Source of the DNA: Euglena gracilis
Taxonomy: Eukaryota > Euglenida > Euglenophyceae > Euglenales
NCBI GenBank assembly: GCA_039621445.1
Contig: CP154956.1
Span: 91,917,934-91,981,933, forward strand
Length of the DNA stretch: 64,000 nucleotides
Reading direction: 5' to 3'
Of the stretch, positions 32,783 to 46,262 are shown piece by piece; position 1 is the stretch's first letter, and each line of letters starts with the position of its first letter. The notes beneath the pieces are model-generated. The model saw only the letters and a list, made by a program, of their open reading frames with translations, had not been told where the DNA came from and did not search any database. Both the position numbers and the translations under genes were made by a program.

Positions 32783-34030
32783 GCACAACTGTCCCAGGAA
32801 AAGATAAAAAAAAAATGCAAAATAAAACTGAAGAAAATTAAAAAAAAATGCTTAAATAAAAACCTGACGACCCTCCGGGAAGCAATGCAAATCCAGGGAA
32901 GCACATGGAATAATGGCCGAGGGAGAGAGAGTCTCAATGACAGGTGGGAGAGCGAAAATTGGGTTGGTCAGTGTCGTTGGCAGCAGAAGATTCGGCTGCC
33001 TCGAGGGCAAGAAACATCACACGCGTGCATTTGTGCGCACATCTTCCTGTGTCTGAAAATATAATACAGATGAAGAAAAAGAGCCATTGCGAGCAACGCT
33101 CTTTTTCTTCATCTATCAGGCAGGGCATCTCAAAGGGAAAAAAAAAGAGGAAAAAATAATAACCAACTTAATAAAAACCAGAGAGGGCCGAGTTTTTAAT
33201 TATTACGTTTTTGTTTCTTACCAAGACAATATATTGAAAAATGGTCAAAATGGTGTGTGTATGTGTGTGTGTGTGTGTGTCCCAGGAAAAGATAAAAAAA
33301 AACCGAAAAAATTAAAAAAAAACTTGCTTGAATAAAAACCTGACGACCCTCCGGGAGTCTCAGTGACAGGTGGGAAAAGGAAAATCGGGTTGGTCAGCAT
33401 GCTTGTGCTTACCGACCGGGGGGGGGGGGGGGGGGGGGGGGGGCTATTGGGTGCCTGCACCTAGCAGGCACACCCACCCCGGGCCCCGGGGGGATAGGGG
33501 TCTGGGCCGAACCCAGAAAATCTTCATTGAAAATGGCCTTTTCCGGGCCCCCGGCGCCTTCGGCGCCGGGGTCGGAGGGGGGTGCCTGTTAGGGGCAGGC
33601 ACCCCCCAACCAAAACCCTACCCCCCCCCCAGGGGGGTCGGATCGGGTGCTATGGGGTGCCTGCCCCAAGCACCCACCCCCCCCCCGTGGGGTAGGCACC
33701 CGATTAAGCACAAGCCTGTTGGTCAGTGTTGTTGGCAGCAGAAGATTCAGCTGCCTCGAGGGCAAGAAACATCACACGCGTGCATTTGTGCGCACATCTT
33801 CCTGTGTCTGAAAATATAATACAGATGAAGAAAAAGAGCCATTGCGAGCAACGCTCTTTTTCTTCATCTATCAGGCAGGGCATCTCAAAGGGAAAAAAAA
33901 AAGAGGAAAAAATAATAACCAACTTAATAAAAACCAGAGAGGGCCGAGTTTTTAATTATTACGTTTTTGTTTCTTACCCAGACAATATATTGAAAAATGT
34001 CAAAATGGTGTGTGTGTGTGTGTGTGTGTG
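32783..34030. repeat. Tandem duplication, unit about 500 bp, second copy carrying a transposon
   Basis: Copy one (about 32783-33282) and copy two (about 33283-34030) both start CCCAGGAAAAGATAAAA, run through CCTGACGACCCTCCGGGA and GGTTGGTCAG, and end in a (TG)n tract. They also share TCGAGGGCAAGAAACATCAC and GAAGAAAAAGAGCC blocks. They differ by a few bases and by the 321-bp element at 33398-33718. Confidence 0.85.
33398..33718. mobile_element. hAT-like element, CTTGTGCTTA family, copy 2
   Basis: Same ends and core as the copy at 29571, with the hairpin GGCGCCTTCGGCGCC at 33553-33567. It is flanked by TTGGTCAG (33390-33397 and 33719-33726). The other tandem copy of the host sequence has a single TTGGTCAG (32964-32971) and no element, so it serves as the empty site. 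Confidence 0.92.
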
Positions 34031-34039
34031 CATGAGACC

Positions 34040-34740
34040 AAAACCTGCAAGCAGGCTTCTTTTTGACGCGGAAGGCCCCCTACTCCCGCAGGGGGGGAAG
34101 TGGGTGCTTTCTGCCTTTTCTCGAATTCGTTTTTCTCAATGAGTTTTTTCAAGACCCCTCCACCTTGCCCACCCCTGGGGGGCGGGTCGCGCAGGTTGGC
34201 CTGGGGGTGAATGGACAACCACCTGCTCAAACAAGGACCCTGTGTGCAAACCTGGAGTTGAAAGGGATAATTGAATCTTTCCTTGACCTGGATCCTGGAT
34301 TCCAGGATATTGTGCGGACGTCCTGCGCACAATTTATTATTCAGTTGTTTTTTTGCAACGTTTCCCTTCCCGTAACGCTTCAATTTAAGCTCTAGACAAA
34401 AAATTTCTGGTGGAGATGGCATTTGAACTTTCTTCGCATACCCACCCACGCGTGGGGGGGGGGGTACAATGCAGCAAGTGCAAGTTCGGCGAGCGCAAAT
34501 TTGTGGGAAGCTCTCCCCTGCCTCTTTGGTGGCCTGGAGGAGCCTCTGCAGAAGCTCTGTGGAGGCTTTGCGAAGGCTCTGAAAAAAAAAGTTTCTGGGT
34601 GGCCAATTTTGAAGGCTCAAATGACGTTCTGCGGAGGCTTTTCTTTTTTTGCGAGGCTTCAGGTTACCAGCAATGAATGCTCAGACTTTCTCAGAGATGA
34701 TTTTTTAATCTTCTCTCTCGCGAAACATTCGAACCAACGG
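34040..34740. other. GC-rich words, no confirmed gene
   Basis: GCAGGCTTCTTTTTGACG (34050-34070) resembles one end of the CTTGTGCTTA family, but no partner end was found. The stretch 34530-34665 repeats GAGGCT/GAAGCTCTG words. Frames are open on both strands without recognisable content. Confidence 0.3.
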
Positions 34741-34742
34741 TA

Positions 34743-35143
34743 ACCCCCCCCCCCCAAATAATACCCCCCCCCCAAATAATACCCCCCCCTTGGGGTCCGA
34801 CTTCGGCCGCCGAAATAATACCCCCCCCCCTGTTCCGGGCCGAAGGCCCGGATTTTTGACCTGAAAATGTCGGTAAAAAATCACAATCTCTGACAACAAA
34901 TTACGAAAAAAATATCAATTTTTCTGGCTCATCTGACCTCCAAAAATGGTAAATTTCACAAGAAAGTGCAAAAAATGAACCCAAAGGGGGGTTTTGGGTG
35001 CTATTTTGGGTTTTACGGGACTTCGAAAAATTTCGAAAATTTTGGAAAAATAATACCCCCCCCAAATAATACCCCCCCTCGGGCCGGGACTTCGGGCGAA
35101 AAAATAATACCCCGGGGGGGGGGTATTATTTGGGGGGGGGGTT
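34743..35143. mobile_element. TA-flanked poly-C/poly-G element, word GTATTATTTGGG
   Basis: It is flanked by TA (34741-34742 and 35144-35145). It starts ACCCCC and ends GGGGGTT. The word AAATAATACCCC (or its inverse) appears about seven times in blocks near both ends. The middle has CGAAAATTTTGG and a GGGCCGAAGGCCCGG hairpin (34837-34853). Confidence 0.75.
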
Positions 35144-35479
35144 TAGCTCAAAGACTTGCCTAACCAGGGTAAATAAGGCGGGCTCGCTCGGTGTCTTTGG
35201 CGCCTTGCTCAGAATGCCCCGGTGTTTTGATCCCAAAATGGCGGCCCTCCTGCCCTCCTATTACAACGCTCAGTAGGAAAGACTCAACTGAGACTCCGAG
35301 GAGCAGCCAGTTACCTGGGGTCCCCCCAGGAAACCAATATTGTTACCACCCACAGTATGCTTCTTTGGTAATGGTCACAAAAAGTCATAATTTGTCGTTG
35401 TTTGGGGGGATGACCAAATGTATGTGCTGCCATGTTGCCAAGTATCCCATGTAATGAAAATTTTCCAGCAGTAAAAAAA

Positions 35480-35880
35480 TCAAGGCTGACCTGGAGTCCA
35501 CCCTCCCCACTGACGTCCGAGTCGACAATTTTTTGTCCTTCTGCAAATAAAAGAGCAGGAAAAAGCTTCCAAAAGCTATCAATCTTGCACCGGGCGGTGG
35601 GGGGGGGGGGGTGGCGTGAACTGGCTTGGATCTCCATGGTTGTGGCTGCAGTCACAACAAATGGACCCCAGGTGTCGCATGCCAAGCAAGTTCAAGGGGG
35701 GACGTTGAAAGAATCAATCGAGCAGCCCACTCCACCTTGACCCCCAGGAGGGGGGAGATGGGACCCCCGCCACCAACCTCAAAAGGAAGGGCTTCCCATC
35801 AGGGGATTTCTTAATGACCACAGGGGAGGGTTCCAGCCTGCCGGCTGCAGAAAGGTGCGGGCAGAAAAAGCTGATGTTTG
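35480..35880 (-). CDS. Possible exons of an unidentified gene
   Basis: Three minus-strand blocks have plausible borders. One lies near 35860-35790, with a pyrimidine-rich ...CTGCAG before it and GAG|GTTGGT after it, reading P-V-V-I-K-K-S-P-D-G-K-P-F-L-L-R. One lies near 35690-35620, reading C-D-T-W-G-P-F-V-V-T-A-A-T-T-M-E. One lies near 35545-35495, between TTTGCAG and CAG|GTCAGC. Together they look like a split gene. No family was recognised, and the phases were not fully checked. Confidence 0.3.
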
Positions 35881-36539
35881 GACCCCCGGACCCAGCTGGT
35901 AACCCCCGCCCAAAAAAAAAAACAGGCAAAAAGCACAAATGCAACTGGGTTGGATTTTTTCAGCCAAATTTTTCAGATGAAAAAGTGGGTGACCTCCGGC
36001 TTCAGAAATTCTTTGCTTTCCATACATCTGCCTCTTCGAGGGCCAATTGGCTGTCAAATAGCAACCCCTTCTCATGAGTCAAACAAACGAAGAAGAAAAT
36101 TCAACAGAAACATAATATAAATCACAAGAATTGATGAAGTTGGGTGAGGAAAAAGAGCATTAATTGTGGGAAGCAATCTGAGACTCCAAAAAAAGCACCT
36201 GGGTGGTCTGATGAAGATTTTTTGGGTCAATTTTTGAACTGGAAAACTATGCGGGATAATGCGGATTATGCTGTCAAAAATTTTCACCCCTGTAAAATGC
36301 TCAATCATAATTTCTACGGAGAAAAGACTTGAGAAACATGTGCTCATTGATGGATCATTATTGATGTGACCAAGGGATGCTCACAAAGTGCTCCTTTTGG
36401 TCATTAGAAGTTATAAAAAGAACCACCAAAAAATTCCATTGTGTTTTCATCATCGCCATTGCTAATTTTGCACCTGTCAAGATTTTATTCAAAGGAGTGG
36501 CTGCAATCCAACCAGAGTGCCGGTACACATATGTGTGTA

Positions 36540-37332
36540 TCTATGCATGCATGCATGCATGTATGTATGTATGTACGTACGCATGCATGCATGCATGCAT
36601 GCATGCATGTATGTATGTATGTACGTATGTATGTATGGACGTATGTATGTATGTACGTATGTATGTATGTACGTATGTACGTATGTATGTACGTATGTAT
36701 GTATGTATGTATGTATGTATGTATGTATGTATGTATGTATGTATGTATGTATGTATGTATGTATGTATGTATGTTATGTACGTATGTATGTATGTATGTA
36801 TGTATGTATGTATGTATGTATGTATGTATGTATGTATGTATGTATGTATGTATGTATGTATGTATGTATGTATGTATGTATGTATGTATGTAGGTATGTA
36901 TGTATGTATTTATGTATGTATGTATGTATGTATGTATGTATGTATGTATGTATGTATGTATGTATGTATGTACGTATGTGTATGTATGTATGTATGTATG
37001 TATGTATGTATGTATGTATGTATGTATGTATGTATGTATGTATGATGTATGTATGTATGATGTATGTATGTATGTATGTATGTATGTATGTATGTATGTA
37101 TGTATGTATGTATGTATGTATGTATGTATGTATGTATGTATGTATGTATGTATGTATGTATGTATGTATGTATGTATGTATGTATGTATGTATGTATGTA
37201 TGTCTGTATGTATGTATGTAGGTATGTATGTATGTCTGTATGTATGTATGTATGTATGTATGTATGTATGTATGTATGTATGTATGTATGTATGTATGTA
37301 TGTATGTATGTATGTATGCATGCATGCATGCA
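36540..37332. repeat. Tetranucleotide array (TATG)n, about 0.8 kb
   Basis: Nearly pure TATG, with ATGC at both ends (36543-36610 and 37315-37332) and CGTA variants between 36580 and 36690. Long frames through it on both strands are artefacts of the repeat. Confidence 0.95.
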
Positions 37333-37337
37333 GTATG

Positions 37338-37425
37338 TATATACCTAACTTAGGCCTAAAAAACCTTCTTTAACCCTACTCTTTCAATAACCCTGTGAAC
37401 CCCTGGGTACACAAGTGGCTACATG
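37338..37425. repeat. Single arm resembling the TTAGGG-bearing foldback elements
   Basis: CCTAACTTAGGCCT, TTTAACCCTACTC and CCCCTGGGTAC follow the text of the right arm of the elements at 24650 and 50863. No left arm is seen before the TATG array. Confidence 0.4.
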
Positions 37426-37467
37426 CAAATTAAGAGGGGCGGGGGAGCACTTAGGAGGCGAGGAGAG

Positions 37468-38954
<1,487 letters not shown>

Positions 38955-38956
38955 TG

Positions 38957-40430
38957 TGGTGTTTGAAACGTCAATGTTTTGTGGTCTTGAGAAGGGAGGC
39001 AATCATGTGCTTTTTGCACTTGATGCCTCCCTGTGAGGTCATTTTGGTTCATTTGGGGCAAAAAAGTAATTGCAAAGTGAATACAAATTTTCATCGAAAT
39101 TTTCTCATTGAACTTTTTTTTGAATATAAGCCCTAAGATTTTGGCTTACTATGTGCATGGCCTGCCAAGATTCTTGACAGCAGAGTTGGCCCGGGTCACT
39201 TCCCAGGGGGGGGGGGGCACTCCAAATGCTTGTATTTTCCTGTAAATTTTTGTGCACTTTATCTCAAAAATGGTTGAACTTGAATGCATGTTTTGTTGAA
39301 AATAGTTGCACACCAAACCAAAGTGTCTGCATTTTTTTCCGAATTCTTTTTTTTCATTTTGATTGGCAATTTAGCACAATTTGTTCTTTTCACAAGAAAG
39401 GATGGATGTGGGTGGCTGCGCAGTGCACTTTTCGCATTCTTGCGCATTTCTTTTGAGATCCCCCCAATTTTGACATTTGTGCATTTTTGGACTCTTTTTG
39501 CATTTTTTGAATTACTTGAAAATGAAAATTTCCTCATATTTCCATATGATTTCCTTAAATCCGGCGCCATTTTTGCATGTTTGAGTTTTCGGTGACATAT
39601 TTGAGCAATAATGATAATAATATAATAATAATGGTAATCACAACAACTACAACAGCAACAGCAGCAACAGGAACAACAACAACAAATTTTTGTGCCTTTT
39701 CTCTCAGATTTTGTACGCTTTGTCTAAGACCGGGTTTACGCATCCCCCCCCCCCCCCGATGGATTCCAGCAATTGGTGTACATGAGATTTTGGCCACTGA
39801 GCAAAAATAGAAGGATGGAATGCAAATCTTTTTGGTAATAAATGCAAATATTTTTGAGTCTAACTGGGCAAATGTATCTGAATGCTCTCTGTGGAAATGT
39901 GGATGCCTTTGGGGAAAAATTCTGCCACCTGCCAGTAAGGTTTTCGGGCGTAAAGCCTGAGATAAGCCCAGGTGTAAAATAGGGATAGAGCCGTCTCCAA
40001 TCCAATCATTCATTTTTTTTGCAAAATACCTCGCAGTCCTGTTTAGGACCAATTTGGGTTGATTTGGTTCATTTTCGAAGCATTTTTGTGTCAATTTAGG
40101 CTAACTTCACACAAATTGGATGAATCGGGCTATTTTGGGGCTATTCTGGGCCAGCGTTTTTTTTTTTGCAGGTTTGTGACCTGATATGAAGGCGAAGAAC
40201 AGCAATGTTGTTCACTTTTACTCCGCATTTTTGCACAATGCTGCATAATCCCGCATAACTACCGCATAATCCTGCATAACCGGAAAAAAAATTCCGCATT
40301 ATTTCCCCCTGCCTGACTGCATTGAAAGAAAAATAAATATTAGCAATATGAACACAATAAACAAGTCTGAAAAATTTCATGTGAAAGTCAGTTGAAACAA
40401 AATAAATGCTCACAATATAAACCTGCAATC
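38957..40430. other. No confirmed gene; small word repeats
   Basis: AAT/ATA and CAA triplets occur at 39605-39690. CCGCATAA/TGCATAA words recur at 40240-40310 and end in TTTCCCCCTG, which may be the right end of another CAGGGG-type element. Otherwise short frames only. Confidence 0.35.
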
Positions 40431-40431
40431 G

Positions 40432-40499
40432 CAACACACCACACACACACACACACATCACAACCCACACACAACACACACCAACACACACACCACACA

Positions 40500-40558
<59 letters not shown>
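40432..40558. repeat. (CA)n microsatellite with interruptions
   Basis: The array runs directly up to the GT-like exon border at 40559 on the minus strand, so it would form the start of an intron. Confidence 0.9.
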
Positions 40559-40772
40559 ATGGATTTGAACTTCACGTAGCCCACACTGCTGGCGAGCACC
40601 TGACCGAAAGATACTCCGACCTGAAACTTCAGCTTGTCGCCCACTTTTTGAAGAAGCTTGGTTCGCACTTCCCCCGGAGCTGCCTGCCACACAGCTGATT
40701 TACCCTCCACCCCCTCCCTGTGGAATTTTTTAGTGAGGACAAAGCCAGGACGCAACTTCAGGAAGGCCTGCG
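40559..40772 (-). CDS. Probable internal exon, unidentified
   Basis: The minus strand shows a T-rich tract and GATTCGCAG acceptor. About 70 codons then stay open, with text such as LRPGFVLTKKFHREGVEGKS and GDKLKFQVGVSFGQVL. The block ends AAATCCATG|GTGTGT. Base composition and codon pattern differ from the surrounding repeats. It may belong to the same gene as the exons at 41077-42433. No family was recognised. Confidence 0.45.
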
Positions 40773-41076
40773 AATCAGATAAATCAGATAAGAGGGCCCA
40801 AAAACAACAAAATCCCATAGCTGGCGACCTGTCGGTGTGACAATTTATGGTGGGAGCAGGGAATCAATTTAAATTGGCTGCCAAAATAATGCCCCTTAAG
40901 CACAAACACCCTTCGGAATCATCTGAAATAAAACAGAACACCCTGGTTAAATAGTTCCCTGCGAACCTTGTCAATTGCAACACAGCAGGGAATTCCCCCC
41001 AGTTTCCCAATTTCCTACACGGTCCACACCAGGGACTAGCAGGGACTAGGATACTTTCCCAAGCAAAAAAACCCAC

Positions 41077-42433
41077 CCTGGCACGACCATTTTCTGTCGG
41101 ACATGCTGACAAATCCCCAATAAAGACCAACAGCAATTCCGGCAATTCTTCCGTTGGAAAAAAGGTTGTAACAAAATCTTTTCCTAATGGCAGAACCAAC
41201 AAATTCTTGTGCCTTGGAGTTGAGGAAATATTGGAAAAGGAACACAAACAGCTTGAACGGAGATCAAGGCATTATACATGCAGTGACACAGTGTGAAAGC
41301 CTTTGGAGAAGAAAATATGGATTCCATGTCATTTGATTTGGTATCGAAGGAAAAATGGATGTGATGGGGGAATATGGACAGTGATCAATAATTGATGGGG
41401 CCAAAAACAGAAAGATCTCCACCAATTTGGCACCTGCCAAGTGAACCTCCAAGTGATTCCGGCATTTAGAGGCTTCATATCTCAGCGTGGGGGTGGGGGT
41501 TGACGCTTCCTCGAAGTTGACGCTTCCTCGAATTTGTTTATTGTGTTTTCTGTTGTTCTTTTCTGCGGCCCTGATTTGTTCCGCATGTTTTTTTTTTGAG
41601 GAGTGACTTCACCTTCCTGGTGCCCAGAGGCAGTAGGTCCTGTTGCCCAATTTGGGTCACAAATAAGTTTTATTTTCTTCAGAGCTCACCCATATTATAA
41701 TCACCATCCTCTAAAAAAAAATGGGGCAGCCATTCGCGCAACCAAGTTTGATATTTTGTTCTGGCACCTGTGTGATTGACAGAAATGAAATGGCACAAAA
41801 AAAGATGGAATGATTGTCAAATGCAGAGAGGAGCTGTGCATTGCACAATTTTTTGCAGCTTCTTTCTCTGAAGTCACATGAAAAACCTCACATTTTTTTT
41901 GTGCTGAAATACTGAGTTTTCTTTTGAATCTTTTGAGCATCGTTGTACTCCTCCCCCAGTTTAGAATTACAGAGAAAAAAGAACGGTACGGGGCGTGTCA
42001 GGGCCAACGTTGGTCAGAAGAAGTAAGGCGGCCAGCTCGCCCAAGGCGGCCGCCATTGCAGCCCCAGCACTGTCACTGCAGGGGATGTGGGCGTTGAACG
42101 TCACGAAGACCTGGTCCCCGAGGACACAATCCACGTTACCCCGCTCCTGCAAAGGGTGATGCAGAGGCCAGATGTGGGTTCCCGCTGGGGACAAAGGCAG
42201 CAGCAACAACGAACTATTGGGGAAAGGAACGGAGAAGTAAGAAACACAGAGAAGGAGGGAGTTGGGTGTTTCGACTTCTTCAAACCCGACTTGCTGCTGC
42301 CGTACATACAAAATTCGGAGAAATACCTGAGAAGCTGCTTCGTGAACGAGGGCGACATAATCGTTGAAGAGGCTTCTGGCAGCAGGCTCCAACTACGAAC
42401 TTCGTTTGTGCTGCAGTCCATATTCACTAAAAA
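41077..42433 (-). CDS. Nicastrin-like gene fragment, three candidate exons
   Basis: Candidate exons in minus order are 42433-42322 (TTTTTTTAG acceptor, CTTCTCAG|GTATTT donor), 42184-41971 (TTTGTCCCCAG acceptor, GTAATT donor) and about 41215-41077 (CCAAG acceptor, CCAG|GTGGGT donor). The middle exon reads THIWPLHHP, GDQVFVTFNAHIPCSDSAGA, AALGELAAL and PRTVLFSL. This follows the nicastrin/M28-fold layout (V-W ... D-x-V-V-V ... G-A ... A-A-L ... R-x-V-x-F). The first two exons are phase-compatible. In the third, EFVGSAIRK is in a different phase, so an indel or a wrong border is likely. Nicastrin is the substrate-gating subunit of gamma-secretase in endomembranes. This is a partial match by eye. 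Confidence 0.4.
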
Positions 42434-45090
42434 AAATCTGACACCTGTTGCAACGTCCATTCTAAGAAGCAAAAAAAAAACCTACCCACCCACTGGGTAA
42501 CAAATTTGGGAATCGAGTTGGACAAAACTTGCACGTATTACCCAAAACATATGCTAACTGACACCACTTAATGAATCCAAGAATGCGAAAAAAAATATCG
42601 GACTGCTCAAAAAATTTCCAGAGTCGAAGTTCATTTCTCCAAAAGGATGTTGGAAAAAGCCCCAAATGAACCCCAACGATAAAAACTGCACCTGAAGGGT
42701 GACGTTAATTCCAAAAAAAGTGTGTATTCAATATAAATAATCAAAAAAAAATAATGGCACCTTTGGAAAACGGCTTTCTACGTTGAAAGTAAGGTATACA
42801 AACCGCCCCAGACTCAACTCCAACTCAAATGCCACGACTTAAGCTAGAGAAAGTACCCCAATCCCCCGCCCTGGGAGACGGCTTCAGCCATGTTGGTGAC
42901 TACAGAGGCAGGGGCCACTTCCTATAAGGACCTGTTGGCAAGTGTGGCATCAGAGGCAAACTTCCTGGGCTATGCGGGTGTTGGCCTGACCACCAACCCA
43001 AAAACTGGCAAAATGTTTCTTTAACCAAAAAGGCAAAACCACAAATTCCCCACAATGTTTAAAAAAGCGGGTCATCACGATGTTCACTGTGCAATTTCTG
43101 GGCAATTCCGCAAAAAAAAGGCTCAGGGTACTTGACCACTTGGGACGGTCAAGCTGACAGGTGCAGAGGTGGAAGCCAACTGGATTTGACCTGCCCCCCC
43201 CCCAAAAAATGACAAATTTATAACTTGTCATGATATATTTCCCAGGCCGTATCAATTCGTAATTGGCAAATTGTCCATAATCATGGTTGTTATTGTTATG
43301 GTGGTTGGTTTTCCGCTGTTGCGAAAACGCTTGTCTTTTGACTGGGCAATCCATCCCCCAAAAAATGCTGATATACTGGAGAAAAAGACAATTTGAGTGC
43401 ACTGAAGCATCTGAATTTACCAAATGCCATGATCGCAAGGAGCACAGGAGTATGGCATTATGCATCCAATGCTGGTGCTGGTACACTGACATATGAGACT
43501 CCCTCCCTCTCTCAGGCAAAAGATCTTATCGGCCACTCCGACCCGGACCCTGCAGTTATCTGTAGTTTATCTGGTTTATCTGTACTTATCAGGTTTCTCC
43601 ATAGTTGAACATAGTTATCCGCAGTTAAATGGTGAAGGATAAAAATTCAAATCCCTGCTACCTCATGTAAAATATAAATTCTCAAAAAATGATCAAAATG
43701 GAAAACGTTTGTGGCCATATTAGGCCGATTTTTGTTTCAAAAGAAAAGAACATTTGTGTGGTCAATTTGCCAGAGGTGGAGGCCAAAAAAATAATGCGGA
43801 TGTGGCCAAATTGGTGAGGACCGGACTAGCGGCCAGGTTCTTGGGGGGGGGGATCGAGACCATGAATTATTCCTGCCTGACTTCCACTGTCGCCAAACTA
43901 TGCAGCAGCCTGGCTAGTGATCGTCTCATTGTTTGAACGCAGCATCAAGCACCAGCCGACCTTGTGGCTGATTTCATTGATTCTAACAAAGGTCACGACA
44001 CCCAGATGCCCCGACATATTCGTGTGATTGTGTTATCCAGGCGCAATTATACCCCCGCCCTGGAGGCTTGTGCATTGTCTCCTGAGGGGCCCGAGAGCGC
44101 TCAAAAGAAAAACAGATAACTCAGCTTTGGGCATGTAAATGAAGAAAGATCAGAGATTGATTCCTCTTCCTGACTTTTTTGATCCACCACTTCAATTATG
44201 GGCCGAGCAAGAGCAATGGCGTCCCCAGGCTTGAGTGGGCTGTCGGGCTTCTCTGGGTGAACAGCATCTGCCCCCCCCCCAAGAAGGATGTGGGTTATGA
44301 AGCCAAAGCTGATTCGGTCGCAAAAACAGCAGCAGCAGAGAAATGTTTACAATATTTATTGCACGGCAACATTTTACAACTATATCAGCAAAAACAACAC
44401 AATAATCTTTATACTTTACATTTATATTTATGATATGAAACACGTGCACATACTCACATACAAGCATGCCTGCTTCCCTGCTCGGTCGATCATCCCTCCA
44501 AAACACTGCGAGATGCCCTCTTGTCTTGCACCCTGAGCAAAAGAACCCTTTGGGATTTTGGACCGAAACCAGGGACTACTTCTTTAACCAAATATCTTTA
44601 AATACCTGAAAAACAACATTCTAGCAGGTTTTTCTCCAACACAAAAATGAATGGCAAAATCTCAGAAAAAAGAAACCAACTCCAGGAAGAAGAATGACTT
44701 TTCGATTTCGACCTCGTTTGATACCCAACCGCTCTTGGATGCTCCTTGGAAAATAGAAATTTAAAAACCTTGAAAAACCTTCGAAAAAAAACTTAAAAGC
44801 CTTTGAAAGCCTTTATTTTTGAACTTTTTCTGACTTAAGAAACAGGGCACCGCCGACATTGCTGCGACCACTTTCCTCCAACTCCCCTGTGACTCGGGTT
44901 TGAGACCCCCCAAAATTTGAAAGCCCCCAAACCAAAGAAAGTCAAATGCAATCTGGCCATTTTTGGTGGTTTGAAACACCTCGTGCTGACCCCCATATCC
45001 TCCTTTGTCCCCCCCCTGTGACCCCCCGCATGGTTAGTCCCACCTGTGAAAATTGAACATAATAGAAAAATTGAAAAACATTTGGTTTCA
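42434..45090. other. No confirmed gene
   Basis: AGTTATC-type words recur at 43550-43630. The rest is A/T-rich with short frames. A short frame at 42960-43519 on the minus strand has no recognisable content. Confidence 0.35.
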
Positions 45091-45409
45091 TTGATGTTAA
45101 AATAAATATGAATAAAAATGTGCCAGGGTCAACGGTTCGGGTGGTGGAAACCTGAAATCCAAGTAACAGACACCCCCTGATACAAGACACAAGTGTTTTG
45201 CATTAGAGGCAGGGTTTCGGTGTTGGCGACTTCTGCTTCTCCCAAAATGGTGCACTTGACCCTGTAGATCAAAATTGCACAATATCCATGAATTATATAA
45301 ATTGGTGTAATATTTGCAATAAAAAAAAAATCCATGTTGGTTGATCCACAATTGGTTGATCCCTGATGGAGCCCAGATGGCAATGCAGCAAAAATTGCAG
45401 AAAGGGGTT

Positions 45410-45772
45410 TGTCCTTTTCCTGCAGACGTGCGACACAGAATCTCGTGCACATGGCTTGAATTGAGGACAACCAGATCAATAGCTGCGGTGCTTGTGAAGG
45501 CATTCTATGAAGCCCATCACGTTGACGGAGAGCACGGCCACGTTATTCTTCGCATACTTCCGACCCGGGGAGGGCGGAGGCTTCAGGCTTTTGCGGCTGG
45601 TGGTAACAGAGGCCACGGACAGGGTGCGGATCCCGGCGACTTCGATGAGGGAGGGGACGTGGTGGGCAACTGGTTTGCGCGGTGTCAGCCTGGAGCACTT
45701 GCAGGTGTTGCATTTCGTGTAATTGGAAAGCCCTTGTGTGTGGTGGGGGGATCTATTTGGCTTGGCTGGCAT
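45410..45772 (-). CDS. Possible exons, unidentified
   Basis: On the minus strand a GC-richer stretch is open for 98 codons (45772-45476). A short block with CACCGCAG before it and TCTGCAG|GAAAAGG near its end (about 45485-45425) reads DLVVLNSSHVHEILC. The plus strand is also open over 45341-45859, so strand is uncertain. No family was recognised. Confidence 0.25.
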
Positions 45773-45999
45773 CCATCATATTCCGTCTCAGCGGGCACTT
45801 CGTATGATCATTGTGTGAGGTGCAAACCTTGGTGCACTTTTGTGTATATACACGAGTGAGTGTATGTTTGGATGCGCGCGCGTGTGTTGGGTGTGTATGT
45901 GCGTGTGTCAGTCTATTGTGACTGAGCAGTTTTTGACAGCTGTAGGCAAAAAATGTAATCCCCCCTTCGAGTGTTCTCAGAAACAGATCCCGCCGGTGT

Positions 46000-46262
46000 G
46001 CAAATAAATTTAATACAGCTTGAATTGAAATTATGTACAAAAAAAAACAAGTCATTTGGGAAATTTTTTTGAGGAAATTTCCATTGGGACAGAAAATTTC
46101 CACCGGGTTACCATTATCCAGGGGGGTCGATGGCAAATTCGACGTCAAACATCCAATTCACTCCTACTTCACCTGCCTCATGGCACGACGAGAATTAGAT
46201 GGGCCAACCTTAAAAGTGGCGAACCCATACTTAAGAAATGGTTTAATTTTTGTCCAGAAAGA
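46000..46262 (+). repeat. Inverted duplicate, copy 1
   Basis: It matches 51893-52155 in reverse complement at roughly 95% by eye. Shared strings include AATACAGCTTGAATTGAAATT, CCACCGGGTTACCATTATCC and GACGTCAAACATCCAATTC. It is partly open in two frames, but no product was recognised. Confidence 0.8.

Noticed and set aside
34050-34470. Possible further CTTGTGCTTA-family element starting GCAGGCTTCTTTTTGACG
   Set aside because: No matching right end or target duplication found.
36485-37373. Overlapping long frames on both strands reading (MYVC)n or (YIHT)n
   Set aside because: Translation of the TATG microsatellite.
45341-45859. 172-codon plus-strand frame
   Set aside because: Likely a shadow of exon-like sequence on the minus strand. 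No domain on either strand, so it is left as a low-confidence exon candidate only.
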